Positions 55,359-64,000 of a stretch of DNA of 64,000 nt are shown here, piece after piece. Source of the DNA: Bolinopsis microptera. Taxonomy: Eukaryota; Ctenophora; Tentaculata; Lobata; Bolinopsidae. Location of the stretch: assembly GCF_026151205.1 (NCBI RefSeq), contig NC_087081.1:15984837-16048836 (forward strand), in the 5' to 3' direction. The notes beneath the pieces are model-generated. The model worked only from the letters and a program-made list of their open reading frames with translations. It did no database searches and was not told the origin of the DNA. The position numbers were made by a program, and so were the translations under genes. How positions within the stretch are numbered: position 1 is the first letter of the stretch; each line of letters starts with the position of its first letter.

Positions 55359-56162
55359 ATGGCAAACAAGTTGGAGAACCTGTCACTAATGGCGGACGTG
55401 AAAAGTTGGTTAGAAAGGTTTGATTTTCACGCCCTGGCCAATTCTTGGATGGGGACAGTGCCGGACCTAGCAGAAGACAACAGTAACGCAGCAGAGCGAA
55501 CCTTGATCATAAAAAAGAATGTAGCCGTGTTCATATCTAAATGTGATGCTGAAATATTCAAGCTTTTAAAAGCTTTGTGTGCGCCGGAGAATGTAGCTGA
55601 CTCGAACCATCCGAGACTGAGGAAGTTGTTGTTGGACCACCTGGCACCGGCACCTACTAAATTCGCTCAAAGGCACAAATTTAGGAGTGGACGTCAGCAG
55701 TCAGATGAGTCTGGAGCCAGCTTTATATCAAGATTAAGGTCACTGGCAAATGAGTGTGAATTTGGCACAAACTATAACGAAGCTTTGCTAGATCAGATTC
55801 TGTGCGGTTTGAAGGACGAGAAACTGGTATCGGAACTGTTAGTCAAAACAGATTTGGATCTGGAAACAGCCATAAGAGAAGCGCTCAACAGAGAGCAAGC
55901 TCAGAAAGAGGCTCAAGGAATGCATGGTAGTATGTCTGCCACAGTGAACAGTGTTAAGTATAGTAAACATCCAACATTCAAGAGAACAGTAAATAACCCT
56001 TATCTGAAGAAGGGAGAGTCATCTCAAATGAAAAAAAAAAACAATATCAGCCGGAAAATCGGGACTCAAACAACAAATCAAAAACCAAGTGTAAGAAGTG
56101 TGGTTTCTACTACGCAATCCAGCACGAAGGCAGAGTGGTTAAGAAACACGCAGATGTGCTAA
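55359..56162 (+). CDS. Gag-like protein of Ty3/gypsy element
   Basis: Starting at ATG 55359 (MANKLENLSLMADVKSWLER) the frame gives 267 residues. The middle has the retrotransposon gag capsid pattern: a helical region with LRKLLLDHLAPAPTKFAQRHKF, then SGASFISRLRSLANECEFG and LLDQILCGLKDEKLVSELL. The C-terminus is lysine-rich (YLKKGESSQMKKKNN), but no complete CCHC zinc knuckle is visible before the stop; a homopolymer A10 near 56031 may have caused a frameshift just upstream of it. The frame also opens further upstream inside the LTR (55290), which is not a likely start. Confidence 0.8.
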   Translation: MANKLENLSLMADVKSWLERFDFHALANSWMGTVPDLAEDNSNAAERTLIIKKNVAVFISKCDAEIFKLLKALCAPENVADSNHPRLRKLLLDHLAPAPTKFAQRHKFRSGRQQSDESGASFISRLRSLANECEFGTNYNEALLDQILCGLKDEKLVSELLVKTDLDLETAIREALNREQAQKEAQGMHGSMSATVNSVKYSKHPTFKRTVNNPYLKKGESSQMKKKNNISRKIGTQTTNQKPSVRSVVSTTQSSTKAEWLRNTQMC

Positions 56163-56183
56163 AACCTAGATACGGTAATTAGT

Positions 56184-56585
56184 ATGAAGAGAGATGATGT
56201 ACCCGAGAGTCAAAGACGACGGTTGACAGAGGACGGGGACCAATATTTAATGATGAAGGGTCAAAAACTAAACAAGGTCCTGGAACGTAGACGACAGAGA
56301 GCGGAGTCACATATACCTGTTTCCGACCACATGACAACAAATGTTATTCCTCAGCAGTCAGCTCGATCAGCTTCACCTGTGGAGCAACCAGGTAGGGTGG
56401 TCCGTGAGTCCCAGTCGAGTCCGATTGTAAATAGTGAGTTAGAGTCTGGTTCGTCCGTGATTAGTAGCTCTAGCGTAGCGTCCAACAGTCCGTCTGTAGT
56501 CCGTCTGTCTGTAGCCAGACCAGATGAAAGGCCGAGTAGAAGGGCTAAGACTAATGCACTGATAAAGATGAAAGAGATGACGTAA
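56184..56585 (+). pseudogene. Pol C-terminal tail (integrase end)
   Basis: This 133-codon frame is rich in Ser, Arg and Pro and ends RRAKTNALIKMKEMT, like the disordered tail after integrase in Ty3/gypsy polyproteins. The enzymatic domains upstream are deleted. Assignment rests on position between gag and the 3' LTR and on composition. Confidence 0.5.
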
Positions 56586-56648
56586 GGGTAGTTGAGCTAA
56601 AATGTGTAATATTTTGGCCTTGTAATTGTAAATAATTTTTCGGACAGA

Positions 56649-57018
56649 TGTTATATTAAGACATTATTTTTATCGTTACCGTTTTATAGATGTTATAATA
56701 AGACAGAGAAATAATTTTACAGTTTTTGTTACTTTAATGTTATTGTGAACCGTTTGATAATGTGAGTTTTCAATATTTGAAATGTGGAGAGTAATAGTGA
56801 CAGTCAACCGAGCGCCAAGTGAGGGCCGGTATTGGACTGGAAAGAATATGTACATGTAACGCGCGGACGCCAAACAGTTCGTGGTCATACAGAAGCAATA
56901 GCGCTAAACATTTAGCGATTGACTTTATTACTATAATTGATATTGTTATATTTACTAATCAATGAACTTCCCTAGCCTCTTATGGCTAGTTCCAAATAGA
57001 CTGTTCCTTGTTATATCA
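56649..57018 (+). repeat. 3' LTR
   Basis: It ends GTTATATCA before the CCTCC duplication. The start is ambiguous between two similar TGTTATA words at 56649 and 56691. Confidence 0.6.
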
Positions 57019-57165
57019 CCTCCCATAATTGTATTTCATTAATTTGAACAAAGCAAAACAATGTTCCATGGAATTTGTGTTACATGTGAAATATCATTCA
57101 TCCTACCAAAGCAAAACTCACAAAAGTCCGTATTTAAAATCAAAAAGTATAAATGGAATCCCTTT

Positions 57166-57205
57166 TCTGGGGACCCCAGGCTATTATGTTCATAAACATA
57201 GCCTG
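57166..57205 (+). mobile_element. hAT-like MITE, truncated copy 5
   Basis: Only the left part is present: CTGGGGACCCCAGGC, the CTATTATGTT hairpin, and then unrelated sequence. Confidence 0.8.
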
Positions 57206-57352
57206 GCGTCATTGAACCCTAAAATAAGTAAACAAATTGTATTTTATCCCAAGTAAATAAAGTGATTACTCCTGCACCCTGGCTTAAACTATTTCCTTGC
57301 AGTTCATTCATCATTGTTCCTAATTTCTATGATACACATACAATATAAATGT

Positions 57353-57906
57353 CTAAACTGATTTTGTACTGATGTTTACCAGAGGAATCTCTTGATTGCT
57401 CCGTTCGACATCACTCCGTTGGAGGCTCGCTTCAGGACTTTGTACCTTGGTGGGATATGATACTCCCACCGTGCTGTGACGTGAAAACGACAGCCCGATC
57501 TGTGTCTTCACACGTGTGAAAAGGTATTTGCTCCTGTACCCATATATCACTGGATCTGTCAGACCATTCAAATAGTAGAACACAGAGGTTGCTATATTTA
57601 GAGAAGTTGGAAGTTTCATCTTGGTCTGTAGAAGCCGGGGGATATCTCGGAGCAGTAGTGAGGGCCAGTGGGAAATGTAGAAGAGAGCTAGCAGGGTTGT
57701 GATGGTGATGAAGGCGTGGTTGGTTACTCCTCCTATCTGCTTTCTCTTGTTCTTTACTAGGATGAAGACAATCCCAAGGTATAGACCCAGGCAGGTGAAG
57801 GAAGGTACAATGATAAAGATGGTTTGAAGGATCATGTGAGTTACTTTACCTTTTTCTGTGCTAGTTAGGGCGCAGCGGCTCATATCAGGATCGAATTCTG
57901 CTGTTC
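57353..57906 (-). CDS. Class A GPCR, exon 4 (TM5-TM7, tail)
   Basis: The acceptor GGTATTTTTCAG ends at 57907, phase 1. The exon completes G183 and encodes the end of extracellular loop 2 with C194 (disulfide partner of C87), TM5 with P217 and Y225, TM6 ending FYISHWP (P264) and TM7 with N296-x-x-x-D300-P-V-I-Y304, a DPxxY form of NPxxY. Helix 8 follows (GYRSKYLF) and a ~55-residue serine-rich tail. In TM6 the toggle position 6.48 is histidine (H262) instead of tryptophan, with W263 next to it. With exons 1-3 the receptor is 366 residues. The ligand is unknown. Confidence 0.88.
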
Positions 57907-58015
57907 CTGAAAAATACCAGTGATTCATTGAAGTCTGAGATTGATGTTTAAGTGCATACATTATTGATGATATCATATATAAAATAACTTATTGTTTCAT
58001 TACAAGAGTGTGTAC

Positions 58016-60198
58016 CACAGTATTGGCTCGGATCACAGAGTAGTCGTAGCAAGGGTAAAGCTTAGTCTACGGATAAGCAAGACGGAGAAGAGGGCTCCGG
58101 TTCTGGACTGGTCTAAACTTAAAACTGATATCGCTCTACAAGAGAGGTACACAGTGGAAGTTAAAAACCGCTTTTCCATACTTGAAAAGGATGATCAGAC
58201 GGCAACAGAAAGGTACCAATGCTTTATTGATGCGAATAGGACAACTTCTCGACTTTTACTACCTGAAAAGGAGAAAAAGAAAAGATGTAAAATCTCAGCG
58301 ACTCCAAGTGTTGAAATTGCCAGGCTGAAGCTGAGGGAATGTAGCATAAAATACCACTCAGATGCTACAGAAGACAACCGAATAGCTGTTCAAGAGGGCA
58401 AACAGAAGCTAGGCGATGCTTATCAAGCAGCCAAAGAGCACCTGCTGGAGGGGCAGGTCCGGGAACTGGAGGAAGCAAGTTGGCAGGGCAGACATGCTAA
58501 AAGCTGGACCATGATCAACAAGATCACAGGTAAAGCTCCATCATATACTGGCAAAATCAAGGGAAACTCACCAACGGAAAGGGTTCAGAAATGGAAGGAC
58601 TATTTTGCTACTCTTCTCGGCTCACCACCGACGGTAGAGAACGCGGAAGAGGATATTGATCCAGTCCACCCACCTCTGAATATCGGAACAGAACCGTTTA
58701 CGTTGGATGAGTACAGGAAAGCAAAGTCCAGCATAAAGGAAGGGAAAGCATGGGGTGACGACAACATAGCCCCAGAAGTCTTAAAACGATGCGACCTTGA
58801 TCAAATTGTCTTAGACTTCTGTAACAATGCTCTATTGAAAGGTGAGAAACCAGACCAATGGTCAACTGCCAACATCATACCAATTCCAAAGAAGGGCGAC
58901 CTTAGCGAACCAATGAACTATCGGGGAATAAGCTTGTCATCCCTAGTTGCCAAGTCTCTAAACAAGATGGTTCTAAACCGGTTGAAGCCAGAAATCGAGA
59001 CAATTCTGCGTAGAAACCAGAATGGATTCAGACCAGGAAGGTCAACAACTCAACAGATATTGGTACTGAGACGTCTTATAGAGGGTGTCAAGAGTCGGAA
59101 ACTGCCAGCTGTTCTGACATTTATAGACTTTAAGAAGGCTTTCGACAGTGTACATCGTGGGAAAATGCTAAAGATTCTAGAAGCTTACGGCATTCCAGTC
59201 AAAATCGTGCAGCTTATACGGCTCATGTACGAGAAGACAATGGCCAAAGTCCTAACTCCAGACGGAGAAACTGAATTGTTCGAGATACTTGCAGGTGTGT
59301 TACAGGGTGATACATTAGCACCTTACCTCTTTGCAATAGTCATCGACTACTGTATGAGGCAAGCCATAGGCGATGATGCGGAGCGACTTGGACTCACCCT
59401 CGAACGTAGAAAAAGCAGAAGAGTGGGGCCCAAGATCATCACCGATGTGGACTTTGCAGATGATATAGCACTTATATCTGAGGACATGGACAAGGCTAAC
59501 GAGTTCCTGCTCAGAGTAGAATCGGCGGCAGCAAGCGTGGGACTACACATAAACGAAGGCAAGACCAAGGTCATGACACTGAATATGGAGGATCGATCTA
59601 GCGACCTACAAAGTCGATCCGGGGAAGCCATAGAAAATGTAGATGATTTCATCTACTTAGGCTCCTGGATTGAGAGCACAGATAGGGAGATAAGGGTTAG
59701 AAAGGGAAAAGCGTGGGGTGCCCTACATAGACTGAAGGATATCTGGAAATCCAAACTCTCAAAGAGCCTAAAGATTAGATTGTTCATAGCGGCTTGTGAA
59801 TCAGTACTGCTCTACGGATCAGAAACCTGGACACTGACAAAGGCTCAAGAGAAAAGTTTGACGGGACATACACAAAGATGTTGCGTATGGTGCTGGGTAT
59901 CTCATGGAAGGACAAGGTCAGCAATATAACTTTGTATGGTAGCCTCCCAAGGCTGTCAAACAAGTTACGAAGCAGGAGATTAAAAATGGCGGGACACTGC
60001 ATCCGACATCCTGAGCTACTTGCCAGTGATTTAGTCTTATGGGAACCTACGCACGGTAGAGCACAGCAAGGCCGACCAAGACAAAGCTACTTGTCTATGT
60101 TACTGAAGGAAGTTGGGACAAACTCTAAAGAGGAACTGCGAACCCTGATGCGGGACAGGGATATATGGAGGGGGTTTTCTGGCGTAGATCGGACTTAG
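58016..60198 (+). pseudogene. RTE reverse transcriptase, truncated and frameshifted
   Basis: The frame opens at the end of the endonuclease (SDHRVVVARV), then a connector and the reverse transcriptase: MNYRGISLSSL, QNGFRPGRSTTQQ, FIDFKKAFDSVHR, GVLQGDTLAPYLFA and VDFADDIAL, so the catalytic FADD is intact. After QEKSLTG (about 59855) the frame is shifted by one base; the neighbouring frame continues TYTKMLRMVLGISWKD to the natural C-terminus (DIWRGFSGVDRT) and a stop at 60196-60198. The copy lacks most of the endonuclease and cannot be autonomous. Confidence 0.9.
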
Positions 60199-60219
60199 CT
60201 CCGACATAGTAGTAGTAGT
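58016..60219 (+). mobile_element. RTE-type LINE, 5'-truncated, in GPCR intron
   Basis: The element starts at 58016 in the last motif of the endonuclease (GSDHR) and ends with an AGT microsatellite tail. It is flanked by AGTGTGTAC on both sides (58007-58015, 60220-60228), a 9-bp target duplication. It lies opposite in strand to the GPCR gene, inside intron 3, and accounts for about 2.2 of the intron's 2.43 kb. Tails of short tandem repeats and 5' truncation are typical for RTE elements. Confidence 0.92.
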
Positions 60220-60332
60220 AGTGTGTACAAATAGCGTACAAGAATCTAGGCCCTAGCCGTTGTATTTTTATAACTTCAATCATTTCTAGACATAAACAAT
60301 GCCCAAACTCAATTAATAAACAATAAACATAC

Positions 60333-60504
60333 CAACACCGGTGTGTACAAGAAGAATGTATATACCAAGATAACCTAGAGCCACTCCCCAGGTTCCTGCT
60401 ATTGCTAGCAATATTTTCTTCTTTCTCTTTTGACTATTGTCCTGTGCAAAATGCGGTGAATTAAGTGACATTCTTACTGCATTTACCATGTCATGTGACG
60501 TCAC
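60333..60504 (-). CDS. Class A GPCR, exon 3 (loop 2, TM4)
   Basis: The exon enters in phase 0 after acceptor ATGGCACAG and leaves in phase 1 at GTTG|GTATGT. It encodes a long second intracellular loop with SPHFAQDNSQKRKKK and TM4 with the family's conserved tryptophan (W164 in AIAGTWG). Confidence 0.85.
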
Positions 60505-60691
60505 CTGTGCCATGCAATGATCTCGTTTAATCATTAAACAAAAAGGTGGGTGCAGTAAACAGCATTTCTGCCAGAATTCAGAATCTATGATTCAGATTCA
60601 GGAGGTAGATGCTATCGACTGTGCCAATTTTTTTCAAGAGTGACATGTATGGTTTAAAATTAGCATATTCGCAATAGTCAAAATAAAATAC

Positions 60692-60879
60692 CTGCGAGCC
60701 ATACTGTAATGGTCGGCTGATAACCATGAACTGGTTAAAAACCAGCAAAATGTAAGTGTTGAAGTTCACAGATATAATTGGGTATACAGCATAGAAAAAG
60801 AGGATGCAAAGTACTCTGCCTGCTTCACTGGAGGTGTAATAATCGTAGTATATCATCCCCGGACCTCTTATTGTCAAAC
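60692..60879 (-). CDS. Class A GPCR, exon 2 (loop 1, TM3)
   Basis: It is bounded by acceptor CTATCTGCACAG and donor TCGCAG|GTATTT (phase 1 in, phase 0 out). C87 is the conserved TM3 cysteine (3.25). Twenty-five residues on, where most class A receptors have DRY, this one has N111-Q112-F113, followed by the usual IxxPLxY pattern (ISRPLQY). The replaced arginine is notable because the rest of the receptor is intact. Confidence 0.85.
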
Positions 60880-61112
60880 CTGTGCAGATAGCTTGTTAAT
60901 AGTTATGGTATTTTATCCAGTTTCTTTAAGTGATTCACTGGGTGCATCACTCATCAGCTTTTAAAAAAAAACTCTTTTTTTGGTAGCAGAGTTTAGAAAT
61001 ACAATGAAAAAATCATCTTTCTAGCAGGCAATATCAGCAAACTTTTATTCAATTTGCTACAGGTGTTTCCCTGCCTTCAGAAAGATAATTTTAACGAACG
61101 AAGCTACACTAC

Positions 61113-61299
61113 CCTGACCTAGGAAAGCAAAGAGAATATCAGCAGCAGTGAGGTTGAATACCAGCCACATGTATGGGGGTAGAACCCGCCTATTGACCAC
61201 CAGGTTAATTAATACCATGATATTGAGGACTAGTGCTGCTCCGTTTATAAATATCATTATACACCCACTTACTATTCCATCCTCGTTTATATCATTCAT
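61113..61299 (-). CDS. Class A GPCR, exon 1 (TM1, TM2)
   Basis: The start is the ATG at 61299 (MNDINEDG). The short N-terminus is followed by TM1 with N26 (1.50, in LVLNIMVL) and TM2 with NLTAADILFA (D54, 2.50). The exon ends at CAGG|GTAGTG in phase 1, the phase expected by exon 2. No signal peptide is seen, usual for this class. Joined, the four exons give one open frame of 367 codons including the stop. Confidence 0.85.
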
Positions 61300-61399
61300 A
61301 TTGGTGAATGCTATTTATCAGCTCATTCACTAGTACAGAGTCTGAAAGAAAGTGTTGAGCAAAAACTGAGGGGAAACGTATGGAAATTTGAATACACTT

Positions 61400-61545
61400 T
61401 CAATTCACGTCCGTCTATGTCCGCTTGTCTCATAGAATCCAAAAAGGACAGGACATAGGCGGACATAGGCGGACATAGGCGGACATAGACGGACATAGGC
61501 GGACATTGGCGGACATATACGGACATTAGCGGACATTAATGGACA
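61400..61545. repeat. Palindromic GGACATAGGC minisatellite, copy 1
   Basis: TGTCCGC-type units, a spacer CTCATAGAATCCAAAAAGGA, then GGACATAGGC units in the other sense. The arms can pair. The same arrangement and spacer recur at 63768-63985. Confidence 0.88.
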
Positions 61546-61689
61546 CCTAAATTGCTAAATAAAATGTTCAATTTTTTGCTGTTATAGGGGGATCATGTTT
61601 TTTGTCCGTTCGGTACCCTATATTTTCAAAACGGACAAAAAATAGAGCGGACAAAACCGGACAAAAATGGACAAAAACGGACAAAAATG

Positions 61690-63310
61690 GAAATAACATT
61701 TAGATGCTTCCTCCTCCTACTCTTCCTCCTCCTCCTCCTGGGTCTTCCTGATCTTCCTCAGTCCTCTTCCTCATCCCCTCCTCAGTCCTCCTCCTACTCC
61801 TCCTCCTCGTCCTCAGTCCTCCTCATCAGTCCTCAACAGTCCTCCTCCTCCCCAGTCCACCTCCTCCTCCTGAGTCCTCCTCCTGGGTCCTCCTCCTGGG
61901 TCCTCCTCCTCCTCTTCATCCTCCTCCTCTTCCTCCTCAGTCCTCCTCATTCCTCCTCAGTCCTCCTCCTCATCCTTCTCCTCGATCCTCCATCCTCCTC
62001 CTCAGTCCTCCCCCAGTCCCCCTCCTCCTCCTCCTATTCAGTCCTCCTCCTCCTCCTCCTCCTCAGTCCTCCTCCTTCTCAGTCCTCCTCAGTCCTCCTC
62101 CTCCTCCTCCTGAGTCCTCCTCCTCCTCCTCTTCCCTCTCAGTCCTCCTCCTCATTCTTCTCATCAGTCCTCCTCCTCCTCAGTCCTCTCCCAGTCTCCC
62201 TCCTTCTCCTCCTCCTATTCAGTCCTCCTCCTCCTCAGTTCTCCTCAGTCCTCCTTCTCATTTCTCCTAAGTCCTCCTCCTGAGTCCTCTTCCTCCTGAG
62301 TCCTCCTCCTGAGTCCTCCTCCTGAGTCCTCCTCCTCCTCCCTCTGAGTCATCCTCCTCAGTCATCCTCCTCAGCCATCCTCCTCAGCCATCCTCCTCAG
62401 CCATCCTCCTCAGTACTCCTCAGTCCTCCTCCTTCTCAGTCATCGTCAGTCCTCCTCCTCAGTCCTCCTGAATCCTCCTCCTCCTCCTGGGTCCTCCTCC
62501 TCCTCCTCCTCCTGGGTCCTCCTCCTGGGTCCTCCTCCTGGGTCCTCCTCCTGGGTCTTCCTGATCCTCCCCAGTCCTCTTCCTCCTCCCCTCCTCAGTC
62601 CTCCTGAGTCTTCCTCCTCCCTCATCAGTCCTCAACAGTCCTCCTCCTCCTGGGGCCTTTTCCTGGGTCCTCTTCCTCCTGGGTCCTCCTTCTCCTCCTC
62701 AGTCCTTATCCTCCTCCTCCTCAGTCCTCTTCCTCCTCTTCCTCCTGAGTCCTCCTGAGTCCTCCTCCTCCCTCTCAGTCATCCTCCTCAGCCATCCTCC
62801 TCAGTCCTCCTCCTTCTCAGTCCTCCTGAGTCCTCTTCCTGAGTCCTTCTCCTCCTCAGTCATCCTCCTCAGTTCTCCTCCTCCTCCTCCTAGGTCCTCC
62901 TTCTGGGTCCTCCTCCTCCTCCTCCTCCTGGGTCTTCCTGATCCTCTCCTCCCTCTCAGTCATCCTCCTCAGTCATCCTCCTCAGTCATCCTCCTCAGCC
63001 ATCCTCCTCAGCCATCCTCCTCAGCCAGTACTCTTCAGTACTCTTCAGTCCTCCTCCTTCTCAGTCCTCCTCAGTCCTCCTCCTGAGTCCTCCTCCTCCT
63101 GAGTCCTCCTCCTGAGCCCTCCTCCTCCTCCTCCTGGGTCCTCCTCCTGGGTCCCCTTCCTGGGTCTTCCTGATCCTCCCCAGTTCTCTTCCTCCTCCCC
63201 TCCTCAGTCCTCCTCCTACTCCTCCTCGTCCTCAGTCCTCCTCATCAGTCCTCAACAGTCCTCCTCCTCCCCAGTCCTCCTCCTCCTCCTCCTGGGGCCT
63301 TTTCCTGGCT
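61690..63310 (+). repeat. TCC/TCAG polypyrimidine satellite
   Basis: About 1.6 kb of TCCTCC, CAGTCCTCC, GAGTCCTCC and GGGTCCTCC units, almost pure pyrimidine on the plus strand. Larger blocks recur, for example GGTCTTCCTGATCCTCCCCAG near 62550 and 63165. Long purine/pyrimidine mirror tracts can form triplex DNA. The 198-codon open frame is a by-product. Confidence 0.95.
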
Positions 63311-63767
63311 CCCTATATAATTTGATATAACTAGCAGGAACCCGTCAAACCTTTAAGACTGGTGTCAAGGCTCTTTGGTGGCCGGATCAGTTTCCTACCC
63401 TAAAGTCTCCCAGTGAAAATAATTATTACCTATTTAATTCGCGTTTTTGACACCACTTGGGGGTCCAAATTTTGGGTACTAAAATTCTTATTCCTTGGCC
63501 AATTTTCGATTTTTTCATGCTGATTTGAAGGCCATTAAAGCATTTGAATGAGTTAAAAAAGTTTCAGTTTTATATCTTGTACGGTTTTTGCGGAAACCCG
63601 TGTTAAAGTTGATGCCGTGGTGTCAGTAAAATGGTACAGATAAATATATATCGTCTCGCTTTATATATAGTAAGATAAGTTAAAGCTATTAATAGCTTTA
63701 GTGTGATTAACAAGTCGTTTGTTTTGTACAAGATTATAATACAAGTTGCGAAAAATTCTCAAAATGT
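63311..63767. other. No recognisable gene
   Basis: AT-rich sequence without a recognised exon or repeat. Confidence 0.45.
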
Positions 63768-63985
63768 TTGTCTGCTAATGTCCACCAATGTCCGCTAATG
63801 TCCACCAATGTCCGTCCGAGTCCGCCTATGTCTGTCCGGGTCCGCCAATGTCCGTCCGAGTCCGCCAATGTCCGTCCGAGTTCGCCAATGTCCGTCCGTA
63901 TCCGCCAATGTCCCAAAAAACACGTCCGTTGTCTCATAGAATCCAAAAAGGACAGGACATAGGCGGACATAGACGGACATGACAC
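63768..63985. repeat. Palindromic TGTCCG minisatellite, copy 2
   Basis: About 13 units of the TGTCCGCCAA/TGTCCGTCCGAG type, then the spacer CTCATAGAATCCAAAAAGGA and inverse GGACATAGGC units, followed by a C17 run at the window edge. Confidence 0.88.
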
Positions 63986-64000
63986 CCCCCCCCCCCCCAA

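Larger units (their letters stand above)
55239..57018 (+). mobile_element. Ty3/gypsy-type LTR retrotransposon, deleted
   Basis: The outer edges are TGTTATAT (55239) and TTATATCA (ends 57018), flanked by the 5-bp duplication CCTCC (55234-55238, 57019-57023). The last ~95 bp of the 3' LTR (56923-57018) match 55251-55346 with one substitution. The 5' LTR is only ~108 bp and seems to have lost its middle; the 3' LTR likely starts at 56649 or 56691. A primer-site-like TGGCAACGAAATGG follows the 5' LTR. gag is followed directly by the very end of pol, so protease, reverse transcriptase, RNase H and most of integrase are gone. Confidence 0.8.

Noticed and set aside
61687-62283. 198-codon Leu/Ser/Pro frame
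   Set aside because: Direct consequence of TCC/TCCTCAG repeats; no start context or domain.
1-64000. tRNA, rRNA or other structured RNA genes
   Set aside because: Reading for tRNA-type B boxes and paired stems gave nothing convincing; no covariance search was possible.

Overview
The window looks like nuclear DNA of an invertebrate animal. It has spliced genes with GT/AG introns, a class A GPCR gene, a Golgi-type carbohydrate sulfotransferase gene, CR1-, L2- and RTE-type LINEs, a Ty3/gypsy remnant, mariner/Tc1 and hAT-like miniature elements, and much satellite DNA. The mix of families resembles cnidarian or mollusc genomes, but I cannot name the species.

Only two host genes are well supported. 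One is a CHST15-like sulfotransferase (two coding exons, 24936-26890, + strand). The other is a class A GPCR (four coding exons, 57353-61299, - strand); its exon phases all agree and give a 366-residue seven-helix receptor. A possible secreted-peptide exon lies at 43838-43904 (-).

Region by region: 1-7 kb holds an 87-bp hAT-like MITE, an inverted-repeat-bounded region with ~320-bp repeats, and a decayed mariner with ~350-bp inverted repeats. 7.5-22.6 kb is one 15.1-kb DNA transposon with ~260-bp terminal inverted repeats, inserted in frame into an ORF1-like gene (7131-7493 plus 22645-23163). Its minus-strand gene has six recognisable exons and encodes a ~1590-residue protein with zinc-binding N-terminal motifs, an XPG/FEN-like nuclease domain and a C-terminal CXC cysteine cluster; AcademX is the best guess for the superfamily. 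Its fourth/fifth exon region is interrupted by an apparently full-length CR1-like LINE whose ORF1 fuses an AlkB-like 2OG-Fe(II) dioxygenase to an SGNH esterase and whose ORF2 is an intact endonuclease-reverse transcriptase. A second ORF1-like gene sits in another intron, and a 42-bp minisatellite in a third.

24-27 kb is the sulfotransferase gene flanked by a diverged direct repeat. 29.1-34.4 kb is a 366-bp satellite in which each unit keeps an 86-codon reading frame; part of it (30.45-31.3 kb) looks like poor consensus sequence. 36.3-40.5 kb is a terminal-inverted-repeat element filled with CT-rich repeats. 41.7-42.4 kb is a GTG-rich minisatellite. 43.8-45.8 kb contains a local duplication split by a Tc1-like MITE. 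47.5-50.4 kb is a 2.84-kb palindrome (foldback element) with two hAT-like MITEs in it. 50.5-54.9 kb is another inverted-repeat element carrying a LINE fragment itself split by a 180-bp retroposon. 55.2-57.0 kb is a deleted Ty3/gypsy element. 57.4-61.3 kb is the GPCR gene with an RTE LINE in its third intron. 61.4-64 kb is polypyrimidine and palindromic minisatellite DNA.

The clearest story is nesting: gene, then XPG-nuclease transposon, then AlkB-esterase LINE, with target-site duplications and reading frames that let the order be read. No computation or database search was possible; family names rest on motifs recognised by eye.
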